From: Sporichthyaceae bacterium
Lineage (GTDB): Bacteria > Actinomycetota > Actinomycetes > Sporichthyales > Sporichthyaceae
Direction of reading: 5' to 3'
Assembly: GCA_036269075.1 (NCBI GenBank)
Contig: DATASX010000087.1
Location: forward strand, 37,521-101,520
Length of the DNA: 64,000 nt
Under the pieces are notes generated by a model that had not been told where the DNA came from, made no database searches, and saw only the letters and a list, made by a program, of their open reading frames with translations. Position numbers and translations under genes: made by a program. This document shows positions 8,957 to 17,201 of the stretch, in pieces. Each line of letters begins with the position of its first letter. The first letter of the stretch is position 1.

Positions 8957-10738
8957 TCAACCCATGCACAACTGGCCTCCGTCGACGGTCAGGGAGGCCC
9001 CGGTGACGAACGCCGCCTCATCGGAGGCCAGGAACACCGCGGCCTTGGCGACGTCCTCCGGTGTGCCCAATCGGCGAAGTGGAACGTCGCGTCCGGCGGG
9101 CCCGTCCGCGCCGCGCGGGACGGGTACGTCGACCCGGGTCATGGAGGTGTCGATGACTCCGGGATGCAGGGCGCAGACGCGGATGCCGCGTGGCCCGAGT
9201 TCCTTGGCCAGCGAATAAGTCAGCAGTCGGACGGCACCCTTTGCCGCGCAGTAGGCCGAGATCCCGGGCACTCCCTGCAGCCCGCCGATCGAGGACAAGT
9301 TCACGATCACCCCCGGCCGGTCGGCCGCGATCATCGCCCGGGCCGCGGCCTGGGCGGCGAAGAACACTCCACGCAGGTTGACGTCCAGGACCGCGTCGTA
9401 GTCGCTCTCGGTCATGTCGATCAGACGCGCCGCCCGCAGCAGACCGGCGTTGTTGACGAGGATGTCGACGCCACCGAGCCGCTCGGCCTCGGCAACCATG
9501 TGCTGCAGTTCGGCCACGACGGTGACGTCGGTCGGCACGAAGACGGCGGATCCACCCGCTGAGCGGATGAGCTCGTGAGTAGGTGCGCCACCCTCGCGGG
9601 GTTCGGCACGGACATCCGCCACGACCATGCAGGCACCGGCCGCGGCGAACTGCACGGCGATTGCGCGACCGATGGCGCTGGAGCCTCCGGTGGTGGCCTC
9701 GCCGAAGGACAGGAAGCCACCGCTGGGATTGAGCGGCAGTTTGCCCTCGATGCCGAACTCCCCGCGTTCGAGCATCCAGTCGGCCTGACCCGGTTCGAGG
9801 AATCCGAAGTTCTCCGGCCAAGCCAGCAGATGCCAGGCGGTGTTGTCGGCCGTCTCCAGGACGTCGACGTCGCCGGTTCCCAGGCCCGCGGCAGCCAGTG
9901 CGCCGGTCACCGCTCCGGCGACCTCGCTGGTGTGCGGGACCGGGGAGCCGACAACGTTGCGGGAGACCGTCGGGATGCGCACGGACGGGTCACCGAATTG
10001 TCCGGTGGCCACGGCGGAACCGGCGACCTGGATCAGGGGTCCGCCAACCCGTCGGGCGGCTTCGGCCGAGCCGAGCACGACCGCTGCCGCGCCGTCGCTG
10101 ACTGCGCAGATCTGCAGCAGGTGCAGCGGGTCGGCCACCATCGGCGATGTCAACACCTCTGCCACGTCGGTCGGCGTCCGGTACCGCGCCCGTGGATTGG
10201 CTGACCCGTGGCGGCGCATCAGAACCGTTGCGGCGGCGAGTGTCTCGACCGTGGTGCCGTGTTCGTGCATCCGACGCCGAGCCTCGATCGCCCAGTAAGC
10301 AGGGTTGGTCGCGCCGATCGCGACCCAGCGCAGGTAGTCGCTGTCGGTGATGTCGTCCGGGCAGCCCGGCGGCCTGGGGATGAAGCCCTTGGGCATCTTC
10401 TCCGCGCCCAACGCCGCCACGACCTCGACCTGCCCGGCGGCGATCATCGTCGCGGCGGTGTGCACGGCGATCCCACCCGCCGCGCACCCGCCGCCGACGT
10501 TCACGGCCGCGGCGCCGTTCTCGGAGATCGTCTGCAGGACCTCGTTGGCGTGCAGACCCCAGCCCATTCCGCCTTCGAAACGGGAGCTGGCCGCGACCAG
10601 TCCCTGCAGGTCACGTCGATGCAGCCCGGCGTCGCTGATCGCCGCGCTCAGCGTTTCGACGGCCAGCTGCAGCTGGGACTTGTCGGCGAACTTGCCCCAC
10701 GGATGCGCTGCGACGCCGAGTACGTAGACCGGTCTCAT
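8957..10738 (-). CDS. Thiolase-SDR in-frame fusion (C-terminally truncated thiolase joined to N-terminally truncated SDR)
   Basis: 593 residues from an ATG that overlaps the DUF35 stop. Residues 1 to about 346 are a lipid-transfer-protein-type thiolase: NVGGGCAAGG (active cysteine), ICAVSDGAAAVVL, and NPSGGFLSFGEATT. The final 50 or so residues expected after GEATT are missing. The chain instead runs straight into an SDR at TTGGSSAIGRAIA, which supplies the TGxxxGxG cofactor motif without its normal first strand. The rest of the SDR is intact (VNNAG, Ser in NLSSIGG, YCAAK, and a C-terminal TGASLTVDGG). This looks like a deletion that fused two neighbours at about 9683-9700 rather than a known architecture. 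The thiolase half may still pair with the DUF35 protein, as in Ltp2-type aldolases. Confidence 0.85.
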   Translation of the reverse strand: MRPVYVLGVAAHPWGKFADKSQLQLAVETLSAAISDAGLHRRDLQGLVAASSRFEGGMGWGLHANEVLQTISENGAAAVNVGGGCAAGGIAVHTAATMIAAGQVEVVAALGAEKMPKGFIPRPPGCPDDITDSDYLRWVAIGATNPAYWAIEARRRMHEHGTTVETLAAATVLMRRHGSANPRARYRTPTDVAEVLTSPMVADPLHLLQICAVSDGAAAVVLGSAEAARRVGGPLIQVAGSAVATGQFGDPSVRIPTVSRNVVGSPVPHTSEVAGAVTGALAAAGLGTGDVDVLETADNTAWHLLAWPENFGFLEPGQADWMLERGEFGIEGKLPLNPSGGFLSFGEATTGGSSAIGRAIAVQFAAAGACMVVADVRAEPREGGAPTHELIRSAGGSAVFVPTDVTVVAELQHMVAEAERLGGVDILVNNAGLLRAARLIDMTESDYDAVLDVNLRGVFFAAQAAARAMIAADRPGVIVNLSSIGGLQGVPGISAYCAAKGAVRLLTYSLAKELGPRGIRVCALHPGVIDTSMTRVDVPVPRGADGPAGRDVPLRRLGTPEDVAKAAVFLASDEAAFVTGASLTVDGGQLCMG

Positions 10739-11151
10739 GCGTGGGACTCCCCCACCGGTTCGTAGGCGTAGGTGATGACTTCGTCGTGGAGCCGAATGGT
10801 TGTCAGGCGCAGCTCGGCGTCGATCGGGACCTGGCCGGGTGGGGCGCCGGTCAGTGGCGCCAGCACCCGCAGACCCTCCGGCAGTTCGACCAGGCCGATC
10901 GCGTACGGCTGCCAGTCCGCGGCTTGGTAGGGGGCCGGCGGCTGGTAGTGCTGCACGGTCCAGCTCCACAGCACGCCGGTGCGCCCGAATCTCGCCTCGC
11001 GCACGTTCGGTTCGGTGCAGTCGGGGTTGCAGCAGTCGATGGCGCGGGGGACCCAGTGGTGCCCGCATCCGGTGCAGCGCGATCCGAGCAGTTCGGCAGT
11101 CTCACCATCGAGGTGGAACAGGTCGTCGGCGACCGGTACCTGGGTTTGCAT
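10735..11151 (-). CDS. DUF35 / OB-fold zinc-ribbon protein partner of thiolase
   Basis: 138 residues from ATG 11151 (a TTG two codons upstream is possible). The N-terminal rubredoxin-like ribbon has CTGCG followed by two further cysteines about 15 residues on, then an OB fold with the segment PYAIGLVELPEGLRVLAPL. DUF35 proteins bind acyl-CoA and form complexes with SCP2/Ltp2-type thiolases that perform retro-aldol cleavage of steroid side chains, or with hot-dog hydratases. Its stop overlaps the thiolase start by four bases, supporting a physical partnership. The assignment is family-level; the substrate is unknown. Confidence 0.85.
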   Translation of the reverse strand: MQTQVPVADDLFHLDGETAELLGSRCTGCGHHWVPRAIDCCNPDCTEPNVREARFGRTGVLWSWTVQHYQPPAPYQAADWQPYAIGLVELPEGLRVLAPLTGAPPGQVPIDAELRLTTIRLHDEVITYAYEPVGESHA

Positions 11152-11172
11152 GCGCAATTCCTGCCTTGGTGC

Positions 11173-11718
11173 TCAGCGGGAGAGGATGTCGCGGACCTCG
11201 CGGAAGTAGAGCGTTCCGTCGCCGACGTCGCTGACCAGCACCTCGTGGCGCACGTACCGGCGTTCGCGTTTGACGAACTTGTCGATCGCGGTCGTGGTGA
11301 TCCGGACCGTGGCACCGACCGGGATCGGGGCCAGGATCTGCGAGTCGTGGAAGGTGTGGATCGAGCCGATCGCGAACGGCTTGGTGTGGTCGAACTGCAC
11401 CGAGAGCACGAAGTGCGACACCAGCAGCGGCGGCACCACCGCGCCGCCGAAGGGCGACTCCCCCTCGATCCCCCAGGTGTTCATCCGCCAACCCTCGTAC
11501 CAGGGGTTGTAGTCCTCGATGCCGTCGGAGTAGAGGATCACCAACTCCGCAGTGATGGTCAGATCCCGCTCCAGCACGTCGCCGATCGCGACCATGTCCC
11601 AGTAGGTCTGGCACTGCGAGTTGAGGCTCTCGACGAAATCGCGGGTCTGCTGGACCTGGATCGCCGTCATGGGCCGCAGTGAGTCGGTTCCCGGCAGAAC
11701 TGACTGTGCGTCAGACAT
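11173..11718 (-). CDS. MaoC/FAS1-type hot-dog dehydratase-like protein
   Basis: 181 residues from an ATG overlapping the upstream hot-dog gene by eight bases. The sequence has the FAS1-like dehydratase layout: YSDGIEDYNPWYEG (substrate-helix region), GGAVVPPLLVSHF, IGSIHTFHDSQILAPIPVGATV, and RYVRHEVLV. Two adjacent hot-dog genes usually form a heterodimeric enoyl-CoA hydratase (ChsH1/ChsH2-like systems with DUF35). Which subunit carries the catalytic Asp/His pair cannot be settled by eye. It lies between the second hot-dog gene and the DUF35-thiolase pair. Confidence 0.75.
   Translation of the reverse strand: MSDAQSVLPGTDSLRPMTAIQVQQTRDFVESLNSQCQTYWDMVAIGDVLERDLTITAELVILYSDGIEDYNPWYEGWRMNTWGIEGESPFGGAVVPPLLVSHFVLSVQFDHTKPFAIGSIHTFHDSQILAPIPVGATVRITTTAIDKFVKRERRYVRHEVLVSDVGDGTLYFREVRDILSR
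11700..11714. repeat. CTGAC-N5-GTCAG palindrome, copy 2
   Basis: Spacer TGTGC. It sits on the junction of the two hot-dog genes: the stop of one and part of the first codons of the next lie inside or beside it. Confidence 0.7.
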
Positions 11719-12157
11719 CTACGTCCACCTCCACCAGCCCGACGGTCTTCTTCTCCCCGTCCTCGTTCTGTGCCCAGATCTCCACGGCGAACCGGTAGCC
11801 CTCGCCCTTCGGGGTCTTGTCGCGCACGACTCCGTAGGTGGTGATCACCTCGTCGGCACAGGTCGAGGCAATGTACTTGCAACTGATCCGGGCGCCGGTG
11901 AAGAAGTTGGCGCCGAAGTGGTTCACACACATCTCGGCCAGGTAGGCCGAGGACATCTCCCCGGTCTGGATCGGCGCGGGCAGACCGGTCTCGCCCGCGT
12001 ACACCGGGTCCCAGTGGTTGGGGTTGAACCGGCCCCACACCCGCGAGCCCATCAGTTGGATGGCGGCCTTCTTCCTGACTCCGATCAACTCATGACCGAT
12101 CGGGGTGTCGCGGGTTATCAGCCCCCGCGGCGATGGGGCGCCGTTCGTGGGTGTCAT
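11711..12157 (-). CDS. MaoC-like hot-dog protein, probable partner of the adjacent hydratase
   Basis: 148 residues from ATG 12157, which overlaps the acyl-CoA ligase stop. The sequence has a hot-dog layout (FNPNHWDPVYAGETGLPAPIQTG, AYLAEMCVNHFG, and a beta-rich C-terminal half) like acyl dehydratase family proteins. The HWDPVYA segment resembles the catalytic D-x4-H region of MaoC hydratases. Being coupled to the next hot-dog gene suggests a heterodimer acting on an enoyl-CoA made by the ligase and dehydrogenation. No dedicated acyl-CoA dehydrogenase is in this operon. Confidence 0.7.
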   Translation of the reverse strand: MTPTNGAPSPRGLITRDTPIGHELIGVRKKAAIQLMGSRVWGRFNPNHWDPVYAGETGLPAPIQTGEMSSAYLAEMCVNHFGANFFTGARISCKYIASTCADEVITTYGVVRDKTPKGEGYRFAVEIWAQNEDGEKKTVGLVEVDVDV

Positions 12158-13899
12158 CCGGAAACACCTTTCTGCAGCAGCGATTCCGCCTGTTGTGCCA
12201 GCAGGAACTTCCTGGGACGCCCGCTCGCGGTGAGCGGGATCTCCCCGGCCTCGACGAGGAAGAAGTGCCGGGGCACCTTGAAGCGCGCCAACCGTTGCGC
12301 CGCCCACGCGCCAAGTTCGTCGGCGCTCACCTCGAGCCCGGGCCTGGCGACTACGAACGCCGCGCCGGCCTCGCCCATCCTGGGATCGGCCACCGGTACG
12401 ACGTGGGCCTGCGCCACGGCGGGGTGGGACAGCAGCACGTCCTCGGCGTCCTTGGGGACGACCTGCTCCCCGCCGCAGCGATAGCAGTCGTTGGCCCGGC
12501 CCAGCAGCACGACGTACTCGTCGTCGTCGATGCTGGCGAGGTCCCCGGTGCGAAGCCAGCCGTCGGCGGTGAACGCCGCGGCGGTCGCCTCGGGCTTGTT
12601 CCAGTAGCCGGGAGTGACTCCCGGCCCGAAGGCCTGCAGTTCACCGATCGCGCTGCGTCCGACATCCAGGCCGGTCCGCGGGTCGACACAGCGGTGCACG
12701 ACCAGGCGCCCGCCCAGTCGCGGGTCTCCGGCCGCACCGGCGTCGCGTGGGCGGCCGTTGGTGCCGCGCCGCCGCGCGGGCGGGTCGTCGGGGCGGGTCA
12801 CGGTGGTCGACGCCGTGGTCTCCGACATGCCGTAGCCGGTGGTGATCTCCCGGCAGCCGAGTTCGGTGTCGATGCGGTCCCACAGCCCCGGGGGCGAGGC
12901 CGTGCCGGAGGAGAGCAACGAGGTCAGCGACGACAGCTCTGCCGGGTGCCCGGCCGCGACGCGTTCCAACTGAGCGTCCAGCACGGCTCGGGTCATCAGC
13001 GGGATGGCGAGCATGTCATTGGCGCGATGGTTCTCGATCGCATCCAGACTGGCCTGCGGGTCGAAGGCGACGTGCGGGATGATCGCGCCGCCCACGAACG
13101 TGACCGGCAGCATCCCTTCGACGTAGCCGAACACGTGATACATGGGCAGCGCGAAATGGATGCGGCGACCGTCCTGGAACCCCCGCGCGTAGGCGGCGGC
13201 GTAAGCGGTTCGCAGCAGCATGTCGTGGGTGAGCAGGACGCCTTTCGGCCCGCCGGTGGTGCCCGAGGTGTAGATCAGGTCGGCGACCGACTCCGGACCG
13301 ACGATCGGCATCATCATCGCCGCAGGTGCAGCGGCCTCCACTTCGGCCAACGAACGCGTGCCGGACGGCAGCAGCGTGCCGTGGGTGTCGAAGACCACCA
13401 CCTCGCGCAGGTTCGGCAGTCGGGTTCCGCCGCCGTGGCGGGGCCAGTCGGGGATGATCTCGTCGAGCATGCCCAGGTAGTCCAGGTCGCGGTGCTGGTC
13501 CATCACGATCAGTAGTGCCGCCTGGGAGTCGGCGAGCACGTGGGCCAATTCGTCGCGTCGGTTCAGGAAGTTGACCGGTACCGCTGCGGCACCGACCCGG
13601 GAGATGGCGTACTTCACCGCGACGAATTCCGGGCAGTTGGCCATGACCACCGCGACGTGCTCGCCGGGCCGGACCCCGGAGGCGATCAGCGCGGCGGCCA
13701 GCCGGATCGAACGGTCGCGGATGTCCGCGTAGGTCCAGTCGGCCCAGTCGGTGATCACGTAAGGGCGATCGGGCCACAGCCGGGCGGCCTCGTCCAGGGA
13801 CCCGTGCAGGGTGCGTGGCACCCAGGTGGGGTGGCGGCTCTCGAGTGCGGCGCGGCGCTGTGCCAGGGGCGGCAGCCGAAGTGGGGTGGTTGTCGACAT
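12154..13899 (-). CDS. AMP-forming acyl-CoA synthetase (FadD-like)
   Basis: 581 residues from ATG 13899. ANL-superfamily motifs are present: P-loop YTSGTTGGPKG, GYGMSETT, the TGDLASID aspartate, and the C-terminal basic region. It activates a carboxylic acid to acyl-AMP and then acyl-CoA. The usual A10 lysine motif appears as PLTASGRPRK, close to the normal PxTxxGKxxK with Arg in place of the catalytic Lys one step earlier; this deserves a check. The P-loop and hinge are standard. It sits between a Baeyer-Villiger-type monooxygenase (4-base gap) and the hot-dog pair, placing CoA activation after oxygenation. Confidence 0.88.
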   Translation of the reverse strand: MSTTTPLRLPPLAQRRAALESRHPTWVPRTLHGSLDEAARLWPDRPYVITDWADWTYADIRDRSIRLAAALIASGVRPGEHVAVVMANCPEFVAVKYAISRVGAAAVPVNFLNRRDELAHVLADSQAALLIVMDQHRDLDYLGMLDEIIPDWPRHGGGTRLPNLREVVVFDTHGTLLPSGTRSLAEVEAAAPAAMMMPIVGPESVADLIYTSGTTGGPKGVLLTHDMLLRTAYAAAYARGFQDGRRIHFALPMYHVFGYVEGMLPVTFVGGAIIPHVAFDPQASLDAIENHRANDMLAIPLMTRAVLDAQLERVAAGHPAELSSLTSLLSSGTASPPGLWDRIDTELGCREITTGYGMSETTASTTVTRPDDPPARRRGTNGRPRDAGAAGDPRLGGRLVVHRCVDPRTGLDVGRSAIGELQAFGPGVTPGYWNKPEATAAAFTADGWLRTGDLASIDDDEYVVLLGRANDCYRCGGEQVVPKDAEDVLLSHPAVAQAHVVPVADPRMGEAGAAFVVARPGLEVSADELGAWAAQRLARFKVPRHFFLVEAGEIPLTASGRPRKFLLAQQAESLLQKGVSG

Positions 13900-13903
13900 C
13901 GGC

Positions 13904-15502
13904 TCAGTCCTTGTCGAACTCGAAGCCGGCGTAGGAATCGGCAACGCACTCGGCCAGGATCCGCCGGTAGTCGCGCAACCCCCCGGTGTAGAGCATGAAC
14001 ACCCGCGGTTTGCCCGGGACCTCGTCGCCCATGTAGTAGGAGCGTGCCTTCGGGTAGAGGGTCTGCTCGGCCCGGGACAGCAGGTGGGCTCCCCATTCCT
14101 GCTCGGCGACCTGGGCGGCCTCCACGCGGGTGGCGCCGCGTTCGTCCATCTCGGCAAGAAGATCGGCGATCCAGTCGACGTGCTGTTCGATACCGACCAA
14201 CACGTTGATCAGCAGCCCGGGACTGCCCGCCCCGGCGATCGTGAACATGTTGGGAAATCCGTTTGTGCCCAGCCCCAGATAGGTGATCGGACCCGCTGCC
14301 CATTTCTGACCCAGGGTCAGTCCGTCGCGGCCGACGATCTCCGGGCGCAGCAGCGAACCGGTGATCGCGTCGAAACCCGTAGCCATGACCAGCAGGTCGA
14401 GGCCGTGGGCGGTCCCGGACGCCAGGACCACCCCTGACTCGTCCAGCCGCACGATTGGGTCGGTTCGGATGTCGACGAGGCTGACGTTGTCCCGGTTGAA
14501 CGTCGCGTAGTACCCGTCGTCGACGACCGGCCGCTTGGCCCCGAACGGGTGATCGCGAGGGCTTAGCAGTTCCCGGGAGCCCGGGTCGATCACGATTCCG
14601 GCGACCTTGGCCCGGATGAAGTCGGCCGCCAGGCTGTTGGCGGACTCGTCGATCAACAGGTCACGGAACGCCAGACCGAAGCCGAAGCCGGCGCCCTGCC
14701 AGGCCTGCTCGAACACGGCGTTCCGCTCGGCCTCGGCGACCTCGAGGGTCGCCTCACGGCGTGGCCGGAATCCCAGCCCACTGGGTGAGGCCAGGATCCG
14801 GGTGCGCCGGGCTGCGTAGTCGGCCTTTACTGCGGCGTCCTCCTCCTCCGAGATCGCCCGGTGCACCGCGGGCACGCTGAAGTTGGGGGTCCGCTGAAAC
14901 ACCGTCAGATGAGCGGCGGGCCTCGCCAGGATCGGTGTCGACTGCATCCCCGAGGAACCGGTGCCGATCACCCCGACCCGCAGCCCGGTCACGTCCACGT
15001 CCTGGTGGGGCCAGTGGGCGGTGTGCAGTATCCGGCCGCCGAAGTCCGCCTGGCCGGACAGTTCGGGTTGCTTGGTGGTCGACAGGTTGCCGACCGCCCA
15101 GATCACGAACGGCGCGGTCCACCGCTCGCCCGCCTCGGTGGTCAGTTCCCACCGGCCTTCGGAGTCGTCCCACTGCGCACGGGTGACCCGGCGTCCGAGG
15201 TGGACGTCGCGCCGCAGGTCGAAGCGGTCGGCGACGTGCTCGATGTAACGCAGGATCTCCGGCTGGGTGGCGTAGCGCTGGGTCCAGCGCCATTCCTGCT
15301 CCAACTCCGGGGAGAAGGAGTAGGAGTAGTCGTAACTCTCGACGTCGCAGCGTGCCCCGGGATAGCGGTTGACGTACCAGACCCCGCCGATGCCGTCCCC
15401 GGCCTCGAGCACCGCGACCTGCCGGCCCGCGGCGCGCAGCGTGTGCAGCGCGCGCAGGCCGGCGAATCCGGCTCCCACGACCAGGACATCGACCTCGGAC
15501 AT
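13904..15502 (-). CDS. Flavin-containing / Baeyer-Villiger-type monooxygenase
   Basis: 532 residues from ATG 15502. It has an N-terminal FAD site VVGAGFAGL, GGVWYVNRYPGARCDVES, the BVMO fingerprint FGGRILHTAHWP, a second Rossmann site VIGTGSSGMQ followed by FQRTPNFSVP, and the MATGFD motif. These enzymes insert oxygen next to a ketone using NADPH and FAD, giving an ester or lactone. The neighbouring esterases could open the product (inference). It follows the SnoaL gene by eight bases and precedes the acyl-CoA ligase. Confidence 0.92.
   Translation of the reverse strand: MSEVDVLVVGAGFAGLRALHTLRAAGRQVAVLEAGDGIGGVWYVNRYPGARCDVESYDYSYSFSPELEQEWRWTQRYATQPEILRYIEHVADRFDLRRDVHLGRRVTRAQWDDSEGRWELTTEAGERWTAPFVIWAVGNLSTTKQPELSGQADFGGRILHTAHWPHQDVDVTGLRVGVIGTGSSGMQSTPILARPAAHLTVFQRTPNFSVPAVHRAISEEEDAAVKADYAARRTRILASPSGLGFRPRREATLEVAEAERNAVFEQAWQGAGFGFGLAFRDLLIDESANSLAADFIRAKVAGIVIDPGSRELLSPRDHPFGAKRPVVDDGYYATFNRDNVSLVDIRTDPIVRLDESGVVLASGTAHGLDLLVMATGFDAITGSLLRPEIVGRDGLTLGQKWAAGPITYLGLGTNGFPNMFTIAGAGSPGLLINVLVGIEQHVDWIADLLAEMDERGATRVEAAQVAEQEWGAHLLSRAEQTLYPKARSYYMGDEVPGKPRVFMLYTGGLRDYRRILAECVADSYAGFEFDKD
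14306..14320. repeat. CTGAC-N5-GTCAG palindrome, copy 3
   Basis: Spacer CCAGG. It is inside the monooxygenase gene, read on the minus strand as L-T-L-G-Q. Confidence 0.7.
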
Positions 15503-15510
15503 CGACGGCC

Positions 15511-15990
15511 TCAGGCGTCCAGCACGAACCGCGAGGCGGGGTCGTTGCTCCACGGCGTGTCCACCGGGGTCGCATAGTGCAGCGTGATGTCCCGCTTGCT
15601 GAACGCCCACTTTCCTTCGCGACGTTCGCAGGTGTCGATGTAGGAGGCGGCGAGCATCAGGGCGCGGCCCTTGCGGTCGGTCGCCGTCACGTCGGAGTCG
15701 ACGAGCATCCTGGCGCTGTCACCGTCAAGCTCGACCACGATGTTCGTGGCGTAGTGGTGGATCTCGACGAAGTAGTCCCGCAGTGTGTGCAGGATCGCCC
15801 GGATCTGCGCATGGCCGAAGTGGTTGCCGAAGGTGTCCCCGATCAGATACTCGGCGTCGGGGTGGAACACCGACATCCAGAGGTTTTCGTCGTAGGAGTC
15901 GACCCCACGGTTGTACGAGGCGGCCAGTTCGATGACCGCGTTGCGGTCCTCCAGTGCCTGGACGCGTTGCTCGAGGGTGAGGGTGCTCAT
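15511..15990 (-). CDS. SnoaL-like / nuclear transport factor 2-fold protein
   Basis: 159 residues with the alpha+beta barrel layout: LEDRNAVIELAASYNRGVDSYDENLW, FHPDAEYLIGDTFGNHFG, and HHYATNIVVELDGDSARMLVDS. It resembles SnoaL_4-type proteins with aromatic-dioxygenase beta-like folds that act as small hydratases, isomerases or ligand carriers. The ATG overlaps the stop of the LLM gene, so both are co-translated. Its role in the pathway is not determined. Confidence 0.75.
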   Translation of the reverse strand: MSTLTLEQRVQALEDRNAVIELAASYNRGVDSYDENLWMSVFHPDAEYLIGDTFGNHFGHAQIRAILHTLRDYFVEIHHYATNIVVELDGDSARMLVDSDVTATDRKGRALMLAASYIDTCERREGKWAFSKRDITLHYATPVDTPWSNDPASRFVLDA

Positions 15991-17075
15991 CAGACCCCGG
16001 CCGGTACCGCGGCGAAGTTCCGGATCGCCGGGGCGATCTTCTTGCCGAACAGACGCAGGCTGTTTCGGGCGACGTCGTCCGGCATCCCGGCGTAGGACAG
16101 GACCACCAGCGGTTCGAACTCACCGGCAACCCGCCGACGCTCGTGATACTTCTCGATGATCTGCTCGGGCGTTCCCCAGTTCTGCGCGTCGATGTAGGCG
16201 GTCCGGGCCCCGTCGAGCCCGGCGGCCTTGATCAGGTCCGCACCCTGCTGGTAGGCCTCGTAGCCCTTGGTGTCCTTGAAATGGTCGCCGGCGAAATCGT
16301 AGTGCTCCATGACCGTGCCGAAGTGGACGCCGATGTACTCGTGCGCCAGACGCTCGGCCTCCTCGGCGTCCTCGTGGCACAGTGTGACGTCGGTGAGCTT
16401 CGGAGCCGGCACCGGTCGGCCGGGGTTGTGCTTGGCGTACTCCTCGCGCCAGGCGTCGATGCCCGGGACGTGGTTCTCGATGGCGTGCTGGATGAACGTC
16501 ATCATGGTCGCCCCGCAGCGGGCCGCGGCCATCTGCGAGTCCGGCGACATCGCCACGCAGTAGAAGCTGTCGCGGTAGCCCTTCAACGGCCGTGGGCGGA
16601 CCTCGACCCTGGGTTGCTGGTAGTAAGTGCCGTCGTTCTCCGCGATCCCGGTGTCCAGGCCACGAAGGATCATCTCGATTGCCTCGTCGAACCGCTCCCG
16701 CGACTCGTTCATGTCCTGGCGCATCCCGCGGTACTCGCACTTGGCCAGTCCACGTCCGACGCCGAAGCCCACCCGCCCGGGCGCGACGTACTCGAGCATC
16801 GCCATCTTCTCGATGACCCGCAGTGGGTCGTTCCAGGGCAGGATGACCGCGCCCGGCACCAGGTTGATCGTCGAGGTGCGCCCGGCCAGGTAGGACAGGT
16901 ACTGCATGTTGTCCCCGCACATGCCGTAGCGCTCGAAGTGGTGCTCGACGCACCAGACGGACTCGAACCCGAGACGCTCGGCCTCCAGGGCCATCCCGAT
17001 CTCGTTCTGCCAGGTCTGATGGTCCGTCAGATCCTTGTGCCAGTTCTGCATGACCTGCAGGAGTCCGAGCCTCAT
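15990..17075 (-). CDS. LLM-class flavin-dependent oxidoreductase
   Basis: 361 residues from ATG 17075 with AGGAG upstream. Bacterial luciferase-like TIM barrel: ESVWCVEHHFERYG, a run of residues before APGRVGFGVGRGLAKCEYRGM, and a C-terminal GTPEQIIEKYHE. Members use FMN or F420 to oxidise or reduce carbonyls, or act as monooxygenase components with reduced flavin. It is the first gene of the long operon ending near 6987, with a perfect TetR-like palindrome 60 bases upstream. A second, distinct LLM gene is at 17882-18985. Confidence 0.87.
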   Translation of the reverse strand: MRLGLLQVMQNWHKDLTDHQTWQNEIGMALEAERLGFESVWCVEHHFERYGMCGDNMQYLSYLAGRTSTINLVPGAVILPWNDPLRVIEKMAMLEYVAPGRVGFGVGRGLAKCEYRGMRQDMNESRERFDEAIEMILRGLDTGIAENDGTYYQQPRVEVRPRPLKGYRDSFYCVAMSPDSQMAAARCGATMMTFIQHAIENHVPGIDAWREEYAKHNPGRPVPAPKLTDVTLCHEDAEEAERLAHEYIGVHFGTVMEHYDFAGDHFKDTKGYEAYQQGADLIKAAGLDGARTAYIDAQNWGTPEQIIEKYHERRRVAGEFEPLVVLSYAGMPDDVARNSLRLFGKKIAPAIRNFAAVPAGV

Positions 17076-17134
17076 GACCGCTCCTAACGCGGACGTGTGA
17101 TCTGGGTCGCTTGACGCAAACCCTGACGCTTGTA

Positions 17135-17148
17135 TTGACACGTGTCAA
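17135..17148. promoter_or_regulatory. TetR-type operator candidate TTGACACGTGTCAA
   Basis: A 14-bp perfect palindrome 60 bases upstream of the operon start at 17075 and just downstream of the TetR gene stop at 17202. A TTGACA-like -35 box is contained in it, so binding would block the promoter. The adjacent TetR gene is the obvious candidate (inference). Confidence 0.55.
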
Positions 17149-17201
17149 GTAGTTGCGCGCAAAAGCCCGACATTGCGCCGGAAGCTGTCGTGAAAGATCG
17201 G

